DNA from: Aspidiotus rigidus
Lineage: Eukaryota > Arthropoda > Insecta > Hemiptera > Diaspididae
NCBI GenBank assembly: GCA_035079385.1
Contig: JAVHKY010000052.1
Location: 1,364,001 to 1,428,000 of the forward strand
Length of the DNA: 64,000 bases
Reading direction: 5' to 3'
The notes beneath the pieces are model-generated. The model was not told where the DNA came from, searched no databases, and saw only the letters and a program-made list of their open reading frames with translations. Each line of letters begins with the position of its first letter. The first letter of the stretch is position 1. Positions 1-11,468 of the stretch are shown here, in pieces. Made by a program: the position numbers and the translations under genes.

Positions 1-241
1 CATGATGGATCTATCGGTAGAGCGAGCATGTTCGATTGCGTTCCGCATAGCTACGCGGAGCGACCAGTGTCAGATTTTGGAGTATGAAAATTATCACAAA
101 ATATTCTGGAAGTGAGGTCATCTGATAGGAAATTACAAGACAAAAGAATTTCATTCTCTTCTTTTTTCTAAAAAAATCAATAGTTTTTGAGATATCAATA
201 CACAGGCTCTTATGGCAATTCCCTGGGAAAGATCCATCATG
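1..241. repeat. Possible small inverted-repeat element at window edge
   Basis: The first 12 bases (CATGATGGATCT) recur as an exact inverted copy at 230-241. This could be a MITE of about 240 bp cut by the window edge, or chance. No target duplication can be tested on the left side. Confidence 0.3.
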
Positions 242-324
242 GCGTCGTGTCATTACCTATACTTATAGAGCCTTAGTCAAAGGTTGTAGTGTACTTCGCG
301 TAGGAACCTTTGACTATAATAATG

Positions 325-511
325 TATGGACTGAGCTAAGCGCCGCGTAACGCGGCACGACATCTCGTAGGTAAGACAACACGCGTTTGAATATAAGCGG
401 CAACGATCACGTCCTATGAAAATACACGCAAAACGTGGTGCGTGCCGCTTACGCCTATCAGATCTGTGGACGCTTTTTTCGCTCATTTTATACACGTTAG
501 CGCAGTCCATA
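325..511. repeat. GC-rich MITE-like inverted repeat
   Basis: TATGGACTGAGCTAAGCG near 325 is matched by an inverted, slightly diverged copy ending near 511 (TTAGCGCAGTCCATA). The interior is much richer in CpG than the surrounding DNA. The end sequence TGGACTGAGCTAAG also occurs at both ends of the element at 52036-52259, so the two are probably relatives. Just outside, AGTCAAAGGTT and AACCTTTGACT (about 275-316) form a separate hairpin. Confidence 0.4.
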
Positions 512-717
512 GTCCATCTTATAAACCTGTAAGCTCGCGCGCGTGACGCTAAAAAATCGAGTGACGCAAGAAAATCGCGTGCCGAAAATTCGCGTGGCCG
601 AAAATTCAAGTGCCGCTATCTATTGGAAACTCGGTAAATCTGAAGCGCTACCTACGCATCGTTAGGGCGTGGTTAGGGCGGGTCAACCTTACAAACTACG
701 ACGCGACCGGTTAACCT

Positions 718-843
718 GACCGTTCGAGTAGTTTCTCGCTGACCGTTCGAGTAGTTTCTGGAAGTAGGCTCTCTTCCTTCCGTTTTTTTGACAATTCTCG
801 AATGCTCTCGAAATGATCCAGCAGTAGCGACGATTGATATAAA
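718..843 (+). promoter_or_regulatory. Putative Helitron gene promoter: duplicated 20-mer plus TATA box
   Basis: GACCGTTCGAGTAGTTTCT occurs twice, at 718 and 741, a direct duplication with 23-bp spacing. A TATA-like TATAAAT at about 838-844 lies roughly 105 bp before the first ATG of the downstream ORF (948). The arrangement looks like an upstream element plus core promoter, but function is inferred. Confidence 0.35.
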
Positions 844-947
844 TAGAAGCGCGTGGCGCGGCGTTGCATCATTTTACGTTAGACTCATACACGCAACAGT
901 TGTTCCATTTGTATCATTCGAAGTTGTATATTTTTCTTTCAAACAGT

Positions 948-3170
948 ATGACGGACGGTAGCGTAGAGAATGAGATTCTACATGATGAATTGTCAGGGGA
1001 TCTCATTAACGCATTTTTTGCATTTTTTGAAATAGTACGTAAAAATACTAATTTCTGCCCAGTCAATGTGTACTTGATGGGATTATGGGACGACATCAAA
1101 CCGGCACAGCTCTTTAATGGGAGGCACATTCAAATATTGCCGACCAGACCCACCAAACGTCTGAATGAAATTTCACATTGGGTCACATTTTATTACAATA
1201 ATGGTATCCTGTATGTCTATGACAGTTGCAATTCTCAACAGATAACATATACACAGAATACATTTTTACATCGGTTGTTTCCCTGTGGTTTTGAGGTGGA
1301 ATATTGCACTGTGGACAAGCAGACAAATGGTTGAGATTGTGGTGTGTACGCAATTGCCTTCGCAACAGCTATTGCCTTCAATCAAAATCCATGTAACCTT
1401 AGATTTGAGCAACATGCTATGCGCCCTCATCTTCTCCAGTTATTCAATACAAAAACATTACATCCATTCCCCGTCGTCCCAAACATTACAGGTGAAAATG
1501 TAACGTCACAAGATATGAGTATAAGCAGGAAGCGGGGACGGCCAAAGTCAAGTGGAGAAGAGAAATTAGTTGCCAAAGTAGTGAGGGCAGAGAGGGAGAA
1601 GATGAGACGTAGTGCCAGAAAAGAAGCTCAGACAATAAATCAATCACAGTTAAAGAAAAGAGGGCGGCCAAAATTAAGCGAAGAAGATAAATTGAAGAAC
1701 AAAGAAAGAAAGTTAGAAAGAGAGAAACTGAGACGCAACGCTAAAAAAATTGAAATTTCCGTTAAGAGGCAATTTTCAGAGGGAGAAAATGAAACTGAAG
1801 GGAAGAAAAGGGGTCGTCCAAAGCTGAGCGAAGAACAAAAACTACTGAATAAGGCAAAGAGGGCAGAAGAAGATCGAATGAGACGCAGTGCCAAGAGAGA
1901 AGCCCTAACAAAAAATGATTCCAAATCAAGCCAAAAAGAATCAAGTAAGAAAGATGAATCAAGAAACAATAAAAAGAAGGTAGAAAATAAGAATGAGGGG
2001 AAGAAAAGGGGCTGTCCAAAATTGAGCGAAGAACAAAAAATGCTGAGTAAGGCAGAAAAGGCAGAAAAAGATCGAATGAGACGCAGCGCCAAGAGAGAAA
2101 TCCAAACAGAAAATGATCCAAAATCAAGCAGGAAAGGTAACCTACAGCCATCAAAAATGTACTTTAATGAGAGATACACAATGAAATTAAAAGCATCTAA
2201 ATTGACGGATCCTCTCAATAATCAGTGTTCACATTGCAATGCATTACTGTTTTGGGAGGAAAAAGATAAACAGCAATGGTGTTGTAAACAAGGAGCTATT
2301 GAAATACACCTGCCCGATTTGGATGCTCCATTTTATTCCGATGAAGACTTTGTAAAAAATTGTCGATCATATAATAACTTATTTGCATTTTCGGCGCTGG
2401 GGGTGACTGGAGGATTCAAGACTTTCAAGAGCGGTCCGTACCTGGTTAAAATACAGGGGCGCATATATCATAGACTATTTGATCTAAATTATGAAGAATC
2501 TTTAAATAACATAGCAATGTACGTTGATGATGGAAGAATGCGATTGGGTGTAGCGCAAGGGCAAGAATTGAATTTAGATATTGTACAGCAAATAACTGGG
2601 TATATGAATGAGGTAAACCCATTTGTACCAGTCCTCAGGCGATTGAGTTCAGAGGAACATGAAATGGCGCACATTGTGTTTGAAAAGACCAACAGGAGGT
2701 CTCACGGACCAGTGCTGGGAGACCGGCCTCTGAGTGAAGAGATATCCGCTGTCATCAGCACCTGTCTAAATCCGGATCCAAGAAAAGTTATAATTTGGAA
2801 AATCAGTGATAGACAACCACAGTTTATCAACTTCTTAGACCCTGCATACGAATGCCTCCAATACCCTCTATTATTTCCCCATGGATCCGCAGGCTGGTCA
2901 GTTAACATGACAGACAAAAAAGGAAGAAAAGTGAGTCAAAATAAGTATTATCGATATTTATTGTTGTCAAAAGACCGTTTTACAAAAATGGCTAGGTTGG
3001 GACAGGAGTATTTTGTTGATATGTGGTGCCGAGCTGAAGAGGAAAGATTGCAATTCATCAAGCATAAGCAGTCTGACTTTCTTCGAGTAGCCTCTAGAGA
3101 TGAATTGGAACAGGAATTAAAACAACATTATATAGTCGAAGGTAGGAACGGCGTAGCGGACTCAACTTAG
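948..3170 (+). pseudogene. Helitron protein: Ulp1-like protease, AT-hook array, Helitron N-terminal domain (broken)
   Basis: The first ATG is at 948; the frame is open from 864 but only with a TTG. Residues about 1-160 look like a C48/Ulp1-type cysteine protease. The SHWVTFYY segment carries the His, YVYDSC the Asp, KQTNG the Gln, and DCGVYAIAF the nucleophile Cys. A TGA at 1332-1334 interrupts the frame directly before DCGVY; the frame continues unchanged afterwards. Next come four basic modules with (K/R)KRG(R/C)PK AT-hooks at 1527, 1653, 1803 and 2001. These are followed by a Cys-containing region (CSHC near 2226, CC near 2280). The Helitron-type N-terminal region follows, with NPFVPVLRRL, YPLLFPHG and YYRYLLLSKDRF. 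It ends prematurely at 3170, before any HUH motif. In families of this kind the protein would be the transposon replicase; here it is inactive by truncation and one nonsense codon. Confidence 0.8.
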
Positions 3171-3201
3171 CTACGCCGCGTACGACACCTCTGGTGTCGT
3201 A
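3150..3201. repeat. Two GC-rich hairpins at the Helitron break point
   Basis: GGCGTAGC at 3150-3157 pairs with GCTACGCC at 3170-3177. TACGACACC at 3181-3189 pairs with GGTGTCGTA at 3193-3201 around a 3-nt loop. They sit where Helitron homology ends. No CTRR end follows at the usual short distance, so I do not call this a Helitron 3' terminus. Confidence 0.45.
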
Positions 3202-3769
3202 GGACGCGTACTTCGCTTAGCTTTGGGAAGGCGCGTATGCTTTGTGGCTGCGCGGATCTCTTTCTCGGACTTAAAATATTTTTCAAGATGTTTTGATCGG
3301 AAAAACGACTAAAAGTTTGGTATACTGTATATCCGGTCGCTTAGTCCATAAACACGATAAAACGGAAATTTATTATCGTATCAAAAATATACGTAAAAAA
3401 GCCGTGGCCAATATACGTTTAACTTTGAAGCTTTATTACAACTTTTAGAAGAGGGATTTCTATTTTTTAACCCCCCTATCGCGATTTCGACACCTACGCA
3501 AATGTCTCTACCAAGTTTGGAAGAAATCGGTTCGGTAGGAGTCGAGCCTATTCGCGTCCAAATTCCGACTCTTCTTTATAATATAGAATAGAATAGAATA
3601 GATATACACATTTTAAAAGAGGTAGACTTCATAAGTTTAATATGTGTTTACATTTGAGAGAAAAAAAGATAAAATATAATGTGTATACACAAAAGGTTTG
3701 ACATAAAGAAAGAAAGAGGAAGGAAATACAAATACCGCGAGGATGATAGAATAAAAAGTGTAATTGACG
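3202..3769. other. Non-coding stretch
   Basis: No gene, RNA or repeat was recognised, apart from short ATAGA-type simple repeats near 3586-3602. Confidence 0.5.
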
Positions 3770-4250
3770 CTGGATTTTGCTGACTCCTACGATTTGGTTG
3801 GCGGCTCTTTGGTGATAAATTCGAAGGAATGTGAAAATGAAACGATTTTACTGTATTCGGCGTCTGGTTCCAATTTTTCGTTGATTCCGAATATCAAAAA
3901 CGTAAAGCTCGTGATTCTGCTAAAATTTTGAGCGAAAATATGATTGGCTTGAACTCCGGTTGACTATTGTTTTTCTGTGATGTTCTGCGGTGCGAAATGT
4001 CGCCCATGAAAAAATAATACCGACGAACATGGATGGCGGCGGGGGGTGAGTGTGTGAAGATCCCCTCGGATACAGGTTCCAAGATACGCCTTCGATTTGG
4101 TCGATGGTGTGGACGCCAAGTTTATTGTTGTTGGATTGATTTTGGATGGAACAGATATCGCTCACACGTCCTTCTTCAAAGGATTCGGCGCGGATAATAT
4201 GTCACAAGTTGGATTCCATGTACACGACGTCCCGATGGTGGATGGGAATG
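3770..4250 (+). pseudogene. Unrecognised coding-like patches, one with exon-like borders
   Basis: Two blocks read like protein. The block at about 3870-3960 includes VDSEYQKRKARDSAKILSEN. The block at about 4076-4249 includes DGVDAKFIVVGLILDGTDI and ends MVDGNG. The second follows a possible acceptor (GGATACAG) and ends at a strong donor (GGTAAGTA at about 4250), so it could be an exon. The blocks are in different frames and stops lie between them. I recognise no family. It may be a decayed gene, captured host sequence, or an exon of a gene extending elsewhere. Confidence 0.3.
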
Positions 4251-5290
4251 GTAAGTATACCTCTGCTTCTTGCTACGATTAATATGGTGTTTTGTACGAT
4301 GGCATGTTGGTGGAATTGGAAGGAAGGAAGGGAGGGAGGTTATGAACTTGTAGGATGGTATGAATGAGGATTTTGGAAACTGGGGTTATATATACAATTA
4401 TTATTGGTGCGAGAAAAAAAAGAATGAAATAGCGAACTCTAATCAAAAAAAGATCTGTATAAACTTCAGCCTAATATTATTCCGCAATCTTTATTTTTTT
4501 ATTTTTTTTATTTTTTTTATTTACATTGTAAATATCTACAGTGGTTTTTCGTCTGGGTTAGTAGTGTAAATCCGTGTTCAATTTTGTTTGGAGCAGGGTT
4601 GCTGCCCTGGAGTTATTCGAAAAATGTTGATCGTATTCAGTTTGTTATCAGTTTGTCTGATTGGAAACATGGTATGTTGAATCTCGAATCGTGATGTACT
4701 TGTCGAGGCATATTTTCTCGACAATATCGCTTGTACAGCGCAGGAGCGCGTAAAATGTTCCCAAGTGCGAATAACGTGTTCCCTAGGATTGACCTAAAAT
4801 AAATGCTAGCGATGTGACAGTTCGAGAGCGTACAAGCAAATTAGTACTCCGTTTGATAATTGAAAACTATCCGTATCAAATTAATATTAATATTCCAAAA
4901 TACAATAATATGATCATTTCGCTTTCTATACAAAACAATTCGAACTTTCTGATAAATGCGCGCGTGGCCTGGTGGACGTCCTGGACATAAGCCAAATTGT
5001 TTTCGTTACTTGGGGGGAACGAGGGTAACAGGATAAAATTTATTTTTTAAGCGCTTTGTATTTATTTTTTCGGAAGACCAAAGGAAGAATGTGAAACCCA
5101 AGTATTATGTAGAGGACGGCCTGGCCATATTTGGATCAGTAGTTCGGTATAAAAAATTTCTTTTCTCACGTTTTATCATCATCAATTAAATTCTTTTATC
5201 ATTCATCAACTTATTATTTCTTTTTTGTTTCTTTTCGTATGTTGAAAAAAAAATTTCTGATACGTACGTATTTTTTTTCTTTAAAAAAAA
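4251..5290. other. Gene-free, AT-rich stretch
   Basis: T-rich runs lie near 4490-4520 and 5215-5290. No second LTR copy of the retroelement to the right was found here, although the 3' LTR would be expected. Confidence 0.5.
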
Positions 5291-8200
5291 TTATATTACT
5301 TGGCTTGCGTATTTGTCGTCATCGTTAGTAGTATTTGAATCTACTAATTGTCTATCGTAATATTTACGGAGTCTTGTGATATGGACAGTATGTCTTCCTC
5401 TGTCCGGATGGTCAATGGTGATAGATGAAGGCCCTAAGACTTTGGTGACTGTAATCGGACCTGTGAATCTTTTGTCCATTTTTTGAGGGGAGGGTGTCTT
5501 GAGCATTACTTTGTCGCCTTCCTGAATCGTCCACTCTTTTCTACCTTTATTATAATAATAAGAATATTTATCAAAATTTTTCTTCAGAATTTCTGGAATT
5601 TTCCTACGAATTTCTAGTAAAGCCTGAATTTCGTCTTCTCTACTGTCGTTATTTACGGGAATGCCGTACTTGTTGTGGAGGAAGTGATCTCCACATCCGA
5701 ACATTAGGTAAAACGGGCTTACTCCTAAAGAAGGGTGAACAGGCTGTGTTATAAGCTCTAGCTACATATTTGGCGTTTCGGCCAATGGTTTTCTTGATCT
5801 GTGTATCTGTCAATAAAGCTCTGACAGCGTGTCCTACCCAAGAATTTGATCTCTCAATTTGACCATTCGTGCTAGGTGAGTACGTGAGCGCGTGAGTGAG
5901 TCTGATTCCGTTGTCTTCGCAGTATGCTTCTAATTCTTTACTGGTGAAATAAGTGGCATTGTCGCTAAATAATTCTGTGATTGGTGGATAAGAGGTGATG
6001 ATATCGTCTAGCATATTTATAATTTCCGAGGTATTTACTGTTCTTGAAGCTCTGATGAACATATATTTGGAGTACTCGTCAATCATTGTTAGTAGAAAAA
6101 CTTGTTTTCCGTTGATGGTTAGCGGGCCTAAAACATCTGTACATAATTTCTGCATGAGACGTGGATTTTTCTTTGTATGCGACATTAATCCGAATTTTTG
6201 ACGTGGTACTTTGTATTCCTGACATGCCTTGCAGGATTTCACGTATTCACCGACGTCTTTTCGCATTTCAGCCCAATAAACCGTGTTAGAAAGTTTCAAG
6301 AAAGTGCGAGTTTCGCCCATATGATTGCCCTTCTGTAATCCATCGTGAACATCGTAAAGGAATTTCTTTTGTAGCGATTTGGGGACGACAAGGAGCAAAA
6401 GTTTCTGGTTTCTATTAAATTTTTTGAAACACAAAACTTTATTTTGGTCTAATGCATGTCTGCGTGCATATTTGTGCAACTCATGTTTTTCTACATCAGA
6501 AAATGAGTCGTCCAGTGGGATTCCAAGTAGAATATACTTAATACCTCGCAGATATTTTTGGGCTTCTTGTTCTTGGACAAAGGTGGAGGGGGGTAAATCA
6601 TCTGTGATTAGATGAATTTTTTCAAATTCAGATCCGCGAGAGAGAAGATCGGGAATGAAGTTTTCTTTGCCCTTTATGTGTTCAAATGTGACGTTAAATT
6701 GATTTATAACATCGACGATTCGACGCACACGGGCGGGGTTGAGGAGGGTCATGTCGGAAATACGGAGGTGGGTTAAATTAGCGTGGTCCGTTAAGATGTG
6801 GACCGGTTTCATGTAAAGAAATTGACGAAAATGCTTAAGTGCTTTAGAAATAGCGATGAGTTCGAGGTCGTAAGTGGCTAAGTGCCGCTTGCGTTGGGGC
6901 ATTTTTTCTGAGAAGAACGCTACAGGTTTAACTTCTAATGTGTGAGGATTTTGTTGACTTAATACAGCTCCAATAGCATAGCTACTGGCATCTGTCTGGA
7001 GAAAAGTTTTCCAGCGGGGATTGAAAATCTGAAGGATGGGTTTGGACGTGATATGTTTTTTGAGAGTCTGGAAAGCTTCCTCACATTCGTCCGTCCATTT
7101 GATGGGACGTTTCCCGTCTTTAGCTCCTGCGTTACGTAATAAATTCATGATGGGCTGGGCAGTAATAGCGAATTTAGGCATGTATTTTCGATAAAAACTA
7201 AACGAACTGATAATGCTTCGAACATCTTTCACGGTCTTGGGGGGCTTGATATTTAGGAATGCTTCGATATCTTTAAAAGCGGGGCGAATTGTTCCTTTTT
7301 GAATTTCGTTTCCGAGTAGCACTACCTTGGAATAAAAAAAATCGCATTTACGTGTATTTAATTTAAATTTGAATTTTTCTAATCGCGATAAGACAGTTTC
7401 GAGCATTTTGAGGTGAGCTTGGAAAGAGTCACCATACACGCAAATATCGTCTATATAAACAGTCATACCGCGGAATAAGATGTCTTCAAAAATATCGTGC
7501 GTCGCACTCGTTACGCATTGACTACTGTTGATGAATCCCATAGGCATTTTACAATATTGATATTGTGTGCTAATCGAATCGAATCGGAACGCAGTATATT
7601 TTCGACTACTTTCGTGAAGGGGGAATTGGTAGTAACCGTATGCTAAGTCCATTTTAGAAAAAATAGACGCGTTCAAAAGGGCTTCAATGATAGCTTCAAT
7701 ACGTTCGACGGATGTTGAATCGCTAACAATGTGTTTATTCAGAGCTGAAAAATCTGTAAGAAGTCTAGGTTTACCATCGGATTTGGTTTCAATAAATGCT
7801 GGTGATGAATATTCGGAACGAGTTTTTTCGATAATATTAGCCTTTTCTAGATCTTGTAAAAATTTCCTAGCTATTTCTCTTTCATATTGCGACGCTTAAT
7901 AAGGACGAAAATTAACTGGGATATCATCTTTCAACCGAATTTTATAAGGCTGCGTATTGGCTGTAGGAGTATCCTCCGTTTTGGTCCTAAAAATGTGACG
8001 ATATTGATTTTAACAGGCACTGAACGAGTGTTAGTTATTTTAATATTCGTTCCATTATTATCATCGACTTCGACGAAAGTTCCGTTCGCTATGACGTATT
8101 GGCTAGTACATACGTTATCGAAGAAGGATGGTACACAAAAAATGGTCTCACCTTTTGCTGGAATAACAATATCTTTTTGGACCACGATGTTATTGTCAGA

Positions 8201-8829
8201 AATGAAAAAAATATTGTCTATATTCTGATTTTTATTATCGATATCGCGAATGTATTCTTCATCCATTTGAATTGTTAGCCCATTACGAAATTTGATCTTA
8301 GCTTGTTCGCAATCTATTACTACTCCATGCTTTCGCAAAAATCTCATTCCGAGAATCATATTTGTTGATAATTCATCTACAATTACCATAGGTTCGTAAA
8401 ATTTCTGACCTTGTATTTCAAAACGCACGTATGTACTTCCTATGTATCGTAAGTGATTGGACAACGCCGCTGCATAAATTTTGTACGAATGATCTTGTAT
8501 TTTGCTACCTGGAGGAACCATGCTTTGATCAATAATGTTTGGATTACTTCCCGTATCTATAACTCCAAAACTAGCTGTCTCCTTATTCTCAACAAATATC
8601 GTTGTTTGCAAATTAAAATTAGATGCGCTCAATATAATCTCTTTGGAAAATTTTTTCTCGTTACAAATCTCACTTTGTGGAACGGGAGGTTCTAATTCGG
8701 AGTTATAAAAACGTTCCTTACTTTCAAAAAATTCTGGGTGTTCGTAAAAATAATCAAAGCGGTTCTTGGTTTTGATCTGAAAATAATTAGGAGCATTTCG
8801 TGTTCGCTGAGTCGTTCTCCACCTCACTC
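5291..8829 (-). pseudogene. pol: protease, reverse transcriptase, RNase H, integrase (broken)
   Basis: The minus-strand ORF 8827-7931 is the aspartic protease region, with DTGS at about 8557-8546. A frame change near 7985 and an in-frame TAA near 7897 separate it from the polymerase. The main ORF (7676-5649) carries YIDD at about 7457-7446, the thumb, RNase H (TDAS near its start, later LTDHANL), an HHCC zinc-binding segment (HDGLQ..., CKACQ) and the integrase core (DVLGPL, SDNATYF, NGQIERS). A one-base-type frameshift near 5745 moves the C-terminal integrase part, including a GPY/F-like KRFTGPI segment, into the ORF 5704-5291. Catalytic motifs look intact, but at least three lesions block a full-length product. 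Confidence 0.9.
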
Positions 8830-10342
8830 GTTTTTTTGTTCGTTCGAAGTCTGTGTATTCGATCGTGGGTTAGGCGTGCCTCGTCGTGGTTGATTATTTT
8901 GTATCGGTGACCTCCAAGGGCGACCTCGGTTAAAGCCAGAAAATTGATTGAAAGCCCTATTATTTAAGTTAGTGTAACAATCCCTAGAATAATGACCTCT
9001 TCGGTTACATCTAAAACAAGTTATATTTGGAGTGGGAGATGACATACGCCAGTTTCTTGGCTGACCTGCTGTATTGAAATTTCTGGGCTGATAAAAGTTG
9101 TAAGGATTAGGACTTCTATTATAAAACTGTCCGGGAAATGAATGCGGAATTTGATTATTGTTATTATTTTGTGGAGGGAAATAGTTATATGGGTTGTTAG
9201 GAAACAAGGGTGGGATTTGAGGAGCACTGTTATTTTGGGGAATGAATTGGATTGTTTCTTTGGATTCCTCTTTTTTTTCTGGAATAGATTCAGCCGTATT
9301 CTTGGTCTTACTTATCTCGGTTTTGATTTCCTTTAGTGCGAGCAAGATGTCGGAGTCCTCGTCCTTATATCTTTCAAAATTCTTTTGTATGCGTTGAAGA
9401 TTTTTTAATAAATCCTCAACTGTCTATGTCCCTATGCAGGATTTCTGTCTTGAATTTTGGGATTAGACCGTGACAGACTTTACTGATGATTGCCTGCGCT
9501 GACATTCTAGGGTTAATTTTCTTGCAGATTCTGATCATTTTAGTAGCATACGCGCTCACATCTTCCTTAGCGGTCATATTGGTTTGACTGGCGAGGTGAC
9601 TCCAGTCATCTTCGTCTTTCTCATATTTGTTTCTTAAAGCTTGCGTGATCGTGTTCCAGTCAAGTGGCCTGTTTGGATTTAATACCTCGTGGATAAAATA
9701 ATCGTAGGCCCCATTTTTTAGATATTTTATGTACTCCCTAACTTTAATGTCGTCGTCCCATTTGTTAATTAAGGCTATCTTTGTGAAGTTTTCAATATGT
9801 TCGTCTATGTCTCCGGTCTGTGTACCTGAGAAGTCACGAAAGGGTAGGCCTATTGGTTTGGATGATTTCGATTTAACAGATTTTATCAACTCGTCGATCT
9901 TATCCATGTTTGGCTCCTGACGAATAACCCGAGGTGAAGGAGTGATCTGTGCTAGCGGGTCAGGAGTGTTATCGTCGAATAGTTCGGTATTGTTAGTAAT
10001 TTCAGTTTCGGTTTGTGATCTTGTTCCTTGATTAGTTCGAAGAGGACTGTTTTGTAAATGCTGTATTCGCTCCTAAAATAATTTAACGCACTGTTTTGCC
10101 CTGTCTAGATTAATTGTAAGATCGCGATTGTCGTCGTCACGTGCTAGGTGAAATTCTTCGTTTAAGTAGGCTACTACTTCAATTTTATTAGCAAATTCTC
10201 GTTTTAAAGCTTTGCGTTTGTTTGCAAGTGGTCCGTCCTCGTTAACTTTGTGTTTTATAATAAGATTGTCGAGGTTAAGTTGAAATGTTTGAGCTATAAT
10301 ATCGCATTCGGCAGTTCTAAGTTGGGAGAAAAAAGCACTCAT
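8824..10342 (-). pseudogene. gag: capsid and CCHC nucleocapsid (broken)
   Basis: The start ATG is at 10342 (MSAFFSQLRT). An in-frame TAG at 10075-10073 interrupts the frame, which then runs on through a capsid-like region (LPFRDFSGTQTGDIDEHIENF, from about 9850). A frameshift near 9415-9425 shifts it into 9345-8824. That part is Asn/Pro-rich and contains one zinc knuckle, CFRCNRRGHYSRDC (C-x2-C-x4-H-x4-C). It ends at TGA 8826-8824, three bases after the slippery heptamer. It would be the structural polyprotein of virus-like particles; this copy is inactive. Confidence 0.85.
8830..8836 (-). promoter_or_regulatory. -1 ribosomal frameshift site between gag and pol
   Basis: On the minus strand A AAA AAC lies in the zero frame of gag as CAA AAA AAC. 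It is followed by GAG and the gag stop TGA. A -1 slip continues directly into the protease frame. The X XXY YYZ layout is the classical retroelement signal. I did not establish a downstream stem or pseudoknot. Confidence 0.75.
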
Positions 10343-10884
10343 TGGGATCTTTTATGAATAAATAATAATATGTTATATATTATAGGAAAAGATAAACACC
10401 ATATTAATAAAAAAACTGTACCGTTGTATGTTGCAGGCGAAGTTACACTGACGTGGTCCATACTGGAACTCAACCACCTGGAGATGACTCAAAGCCCGTC
10501 GCGGACGTTAGCGATCGTCGCAGTGACTGAATTATTTTGAAGAGAAAAAAAATTGTATTTACTGTCTGTAATTATATTTCTGCTATTCAGTTTCGATACT
10601 GTATTATTTCACGCTGCGACGAAAGTATATACTGAATTAGAATGAAATGCACAGCGATATTCGTATTTGACGGTGTATACACGACCGGAGTTATTTAGAG
10701 ATTATGTTCGAACGAAAAAAAATTGCAAATAATGGAATCGTGAACTTCAGTACAAGAAACAAAAAAAAAATTATCGCGAAACGTGGGTATATTTTTCTAC
10801 TAGCGTGAAAAAAAAAAAAAAATTATTGAAAATTCGCGTTTTCTATCACACTTGTACAAATTATTACTTTTGAGATTATTTTTT
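10343..10884 (-). other. Retroelement 5' leader
   Basis: This is the untranslated region between the primer-binding site and the gag start, with several long A/T runs. No separate gene was recognised. Confidence 0.6.
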
Positions 10885-10896
10885 GTTCGGGCGCCA
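10885..10896 (-). promoter_or_regulatory. Primer-binding site, tRNA-Lys type
   Basis: The minus strand reads TGGCGCCCGAAC two bases after the LTR end. This is complementary to the 3' end of a lysine tRNA, as used by many retroelements. Confidence 0.85.
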
Positions 10897-10898
10897 CT

Positions 10899-11218
10899 TG
10901 TGATGGGCTGGCGAAATGATATGATCGTGAATAAAACACTAAGTTTAGATCGACAAGTTAAAATTACTTTATTGACATGAAGTTGAAAGAGAACATTTGA
11001 TCGTGAAGCTCGGGGATAGAATGATTTTAGTTAAAAAAGTACTTACGAGGAAACTGCGCTTAGGTTGTTAAACAAAGAATATTTTACCGTTACCTACGTT
11101 AATACAAAGATAGATAGGGGTTAGCTGATTTATATCCTAAATATTTTAACAATGAGAGTTTTACTATTCTACCGTTAGTTTTGTTGCTAAGAGGATGCGG
11201 GCTATATGAATCATCACA
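10899..11218 (-). repeat. 5' LTR, 320 bp
   Basis: On the minus strand it begins TGTGATGATT at 11218 and ends GCCCATCACA at 10899, so the tips form a 7-bp TGTGATG/CATCACA inverted repeat. AATAAA on the minus strand at 10973-10968 is the likely poly(A) signal. Position next to the primer-binding site fixes the inner border. The outer border rests on the inverted tips, because no partner LTR was found. Confidence 0.75.
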
Positions 11219-11468
11219 CTGCATATTTTGCTACAATGTGAAATATTCGCGAATTCTTTTCTGTACATGTACGTGACGTCGAACGGTGTCGGCGTCACAA
11301 ATTTGTACTTGGTCCTACTTTCTAGTTGGGTTTTAGCGCAGAGAGAGAATCAAATTAACACTAAAGACTGAATGATTGCTTAAAATAGGTAATAGCCAAA
11401 GACATCTGAGATCTGTGTACAAACCTCTTCCAGCTTGTTCTACAAGTTTCTTTTTGATACATACCATA

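Larger units (their letters stand above)
718..3170 (+). mobile_element. Helitron, 5' portion only
   Basis: This stretch carries the promoter-like region and the N-terminal half of a Helitron-type protein. The Rep HUH nuclease core and the helicase expected further downstream are absent: homology stops near 3140 and the frame closes at 3170 in unrelated GC-rich palindromic sequence. The element is therefore 3'-truncated or replaced after about 3141. I could not place its 5' terminus. Confidence 0.75.
5291..11218 (-). mobile_element. Ty3/gypsy-type LTR retrotransposon, decayed, single LTR
   Basis: Read on the minus strand, the order is LTR (11218-10899), primer-binding site, leader, gag with CCHC knuckle, then protease, reverse transcriptase, RNase H and integrase, ending at 5291. 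Integrase after RNase H places it in the Ty3/gypsy group. No envelope-like ORF was found. The 3' LTR is missing, and gag and pol carry several stops and frameshifts, so the copy is dead. Confidence 0.9.

Noticed and set aside
1640..2218. Minus-strand ORFs opposite the AT-hook region
   Set aside because: Leu/Phe/Ser-rich shadows of Lys/Glu-rich coding sequence on the plus strand.
4570..5290. 3' LTR of the Ty3-type element
   Set aside because: No stretch matches the 320-bp LTR tips or interior.
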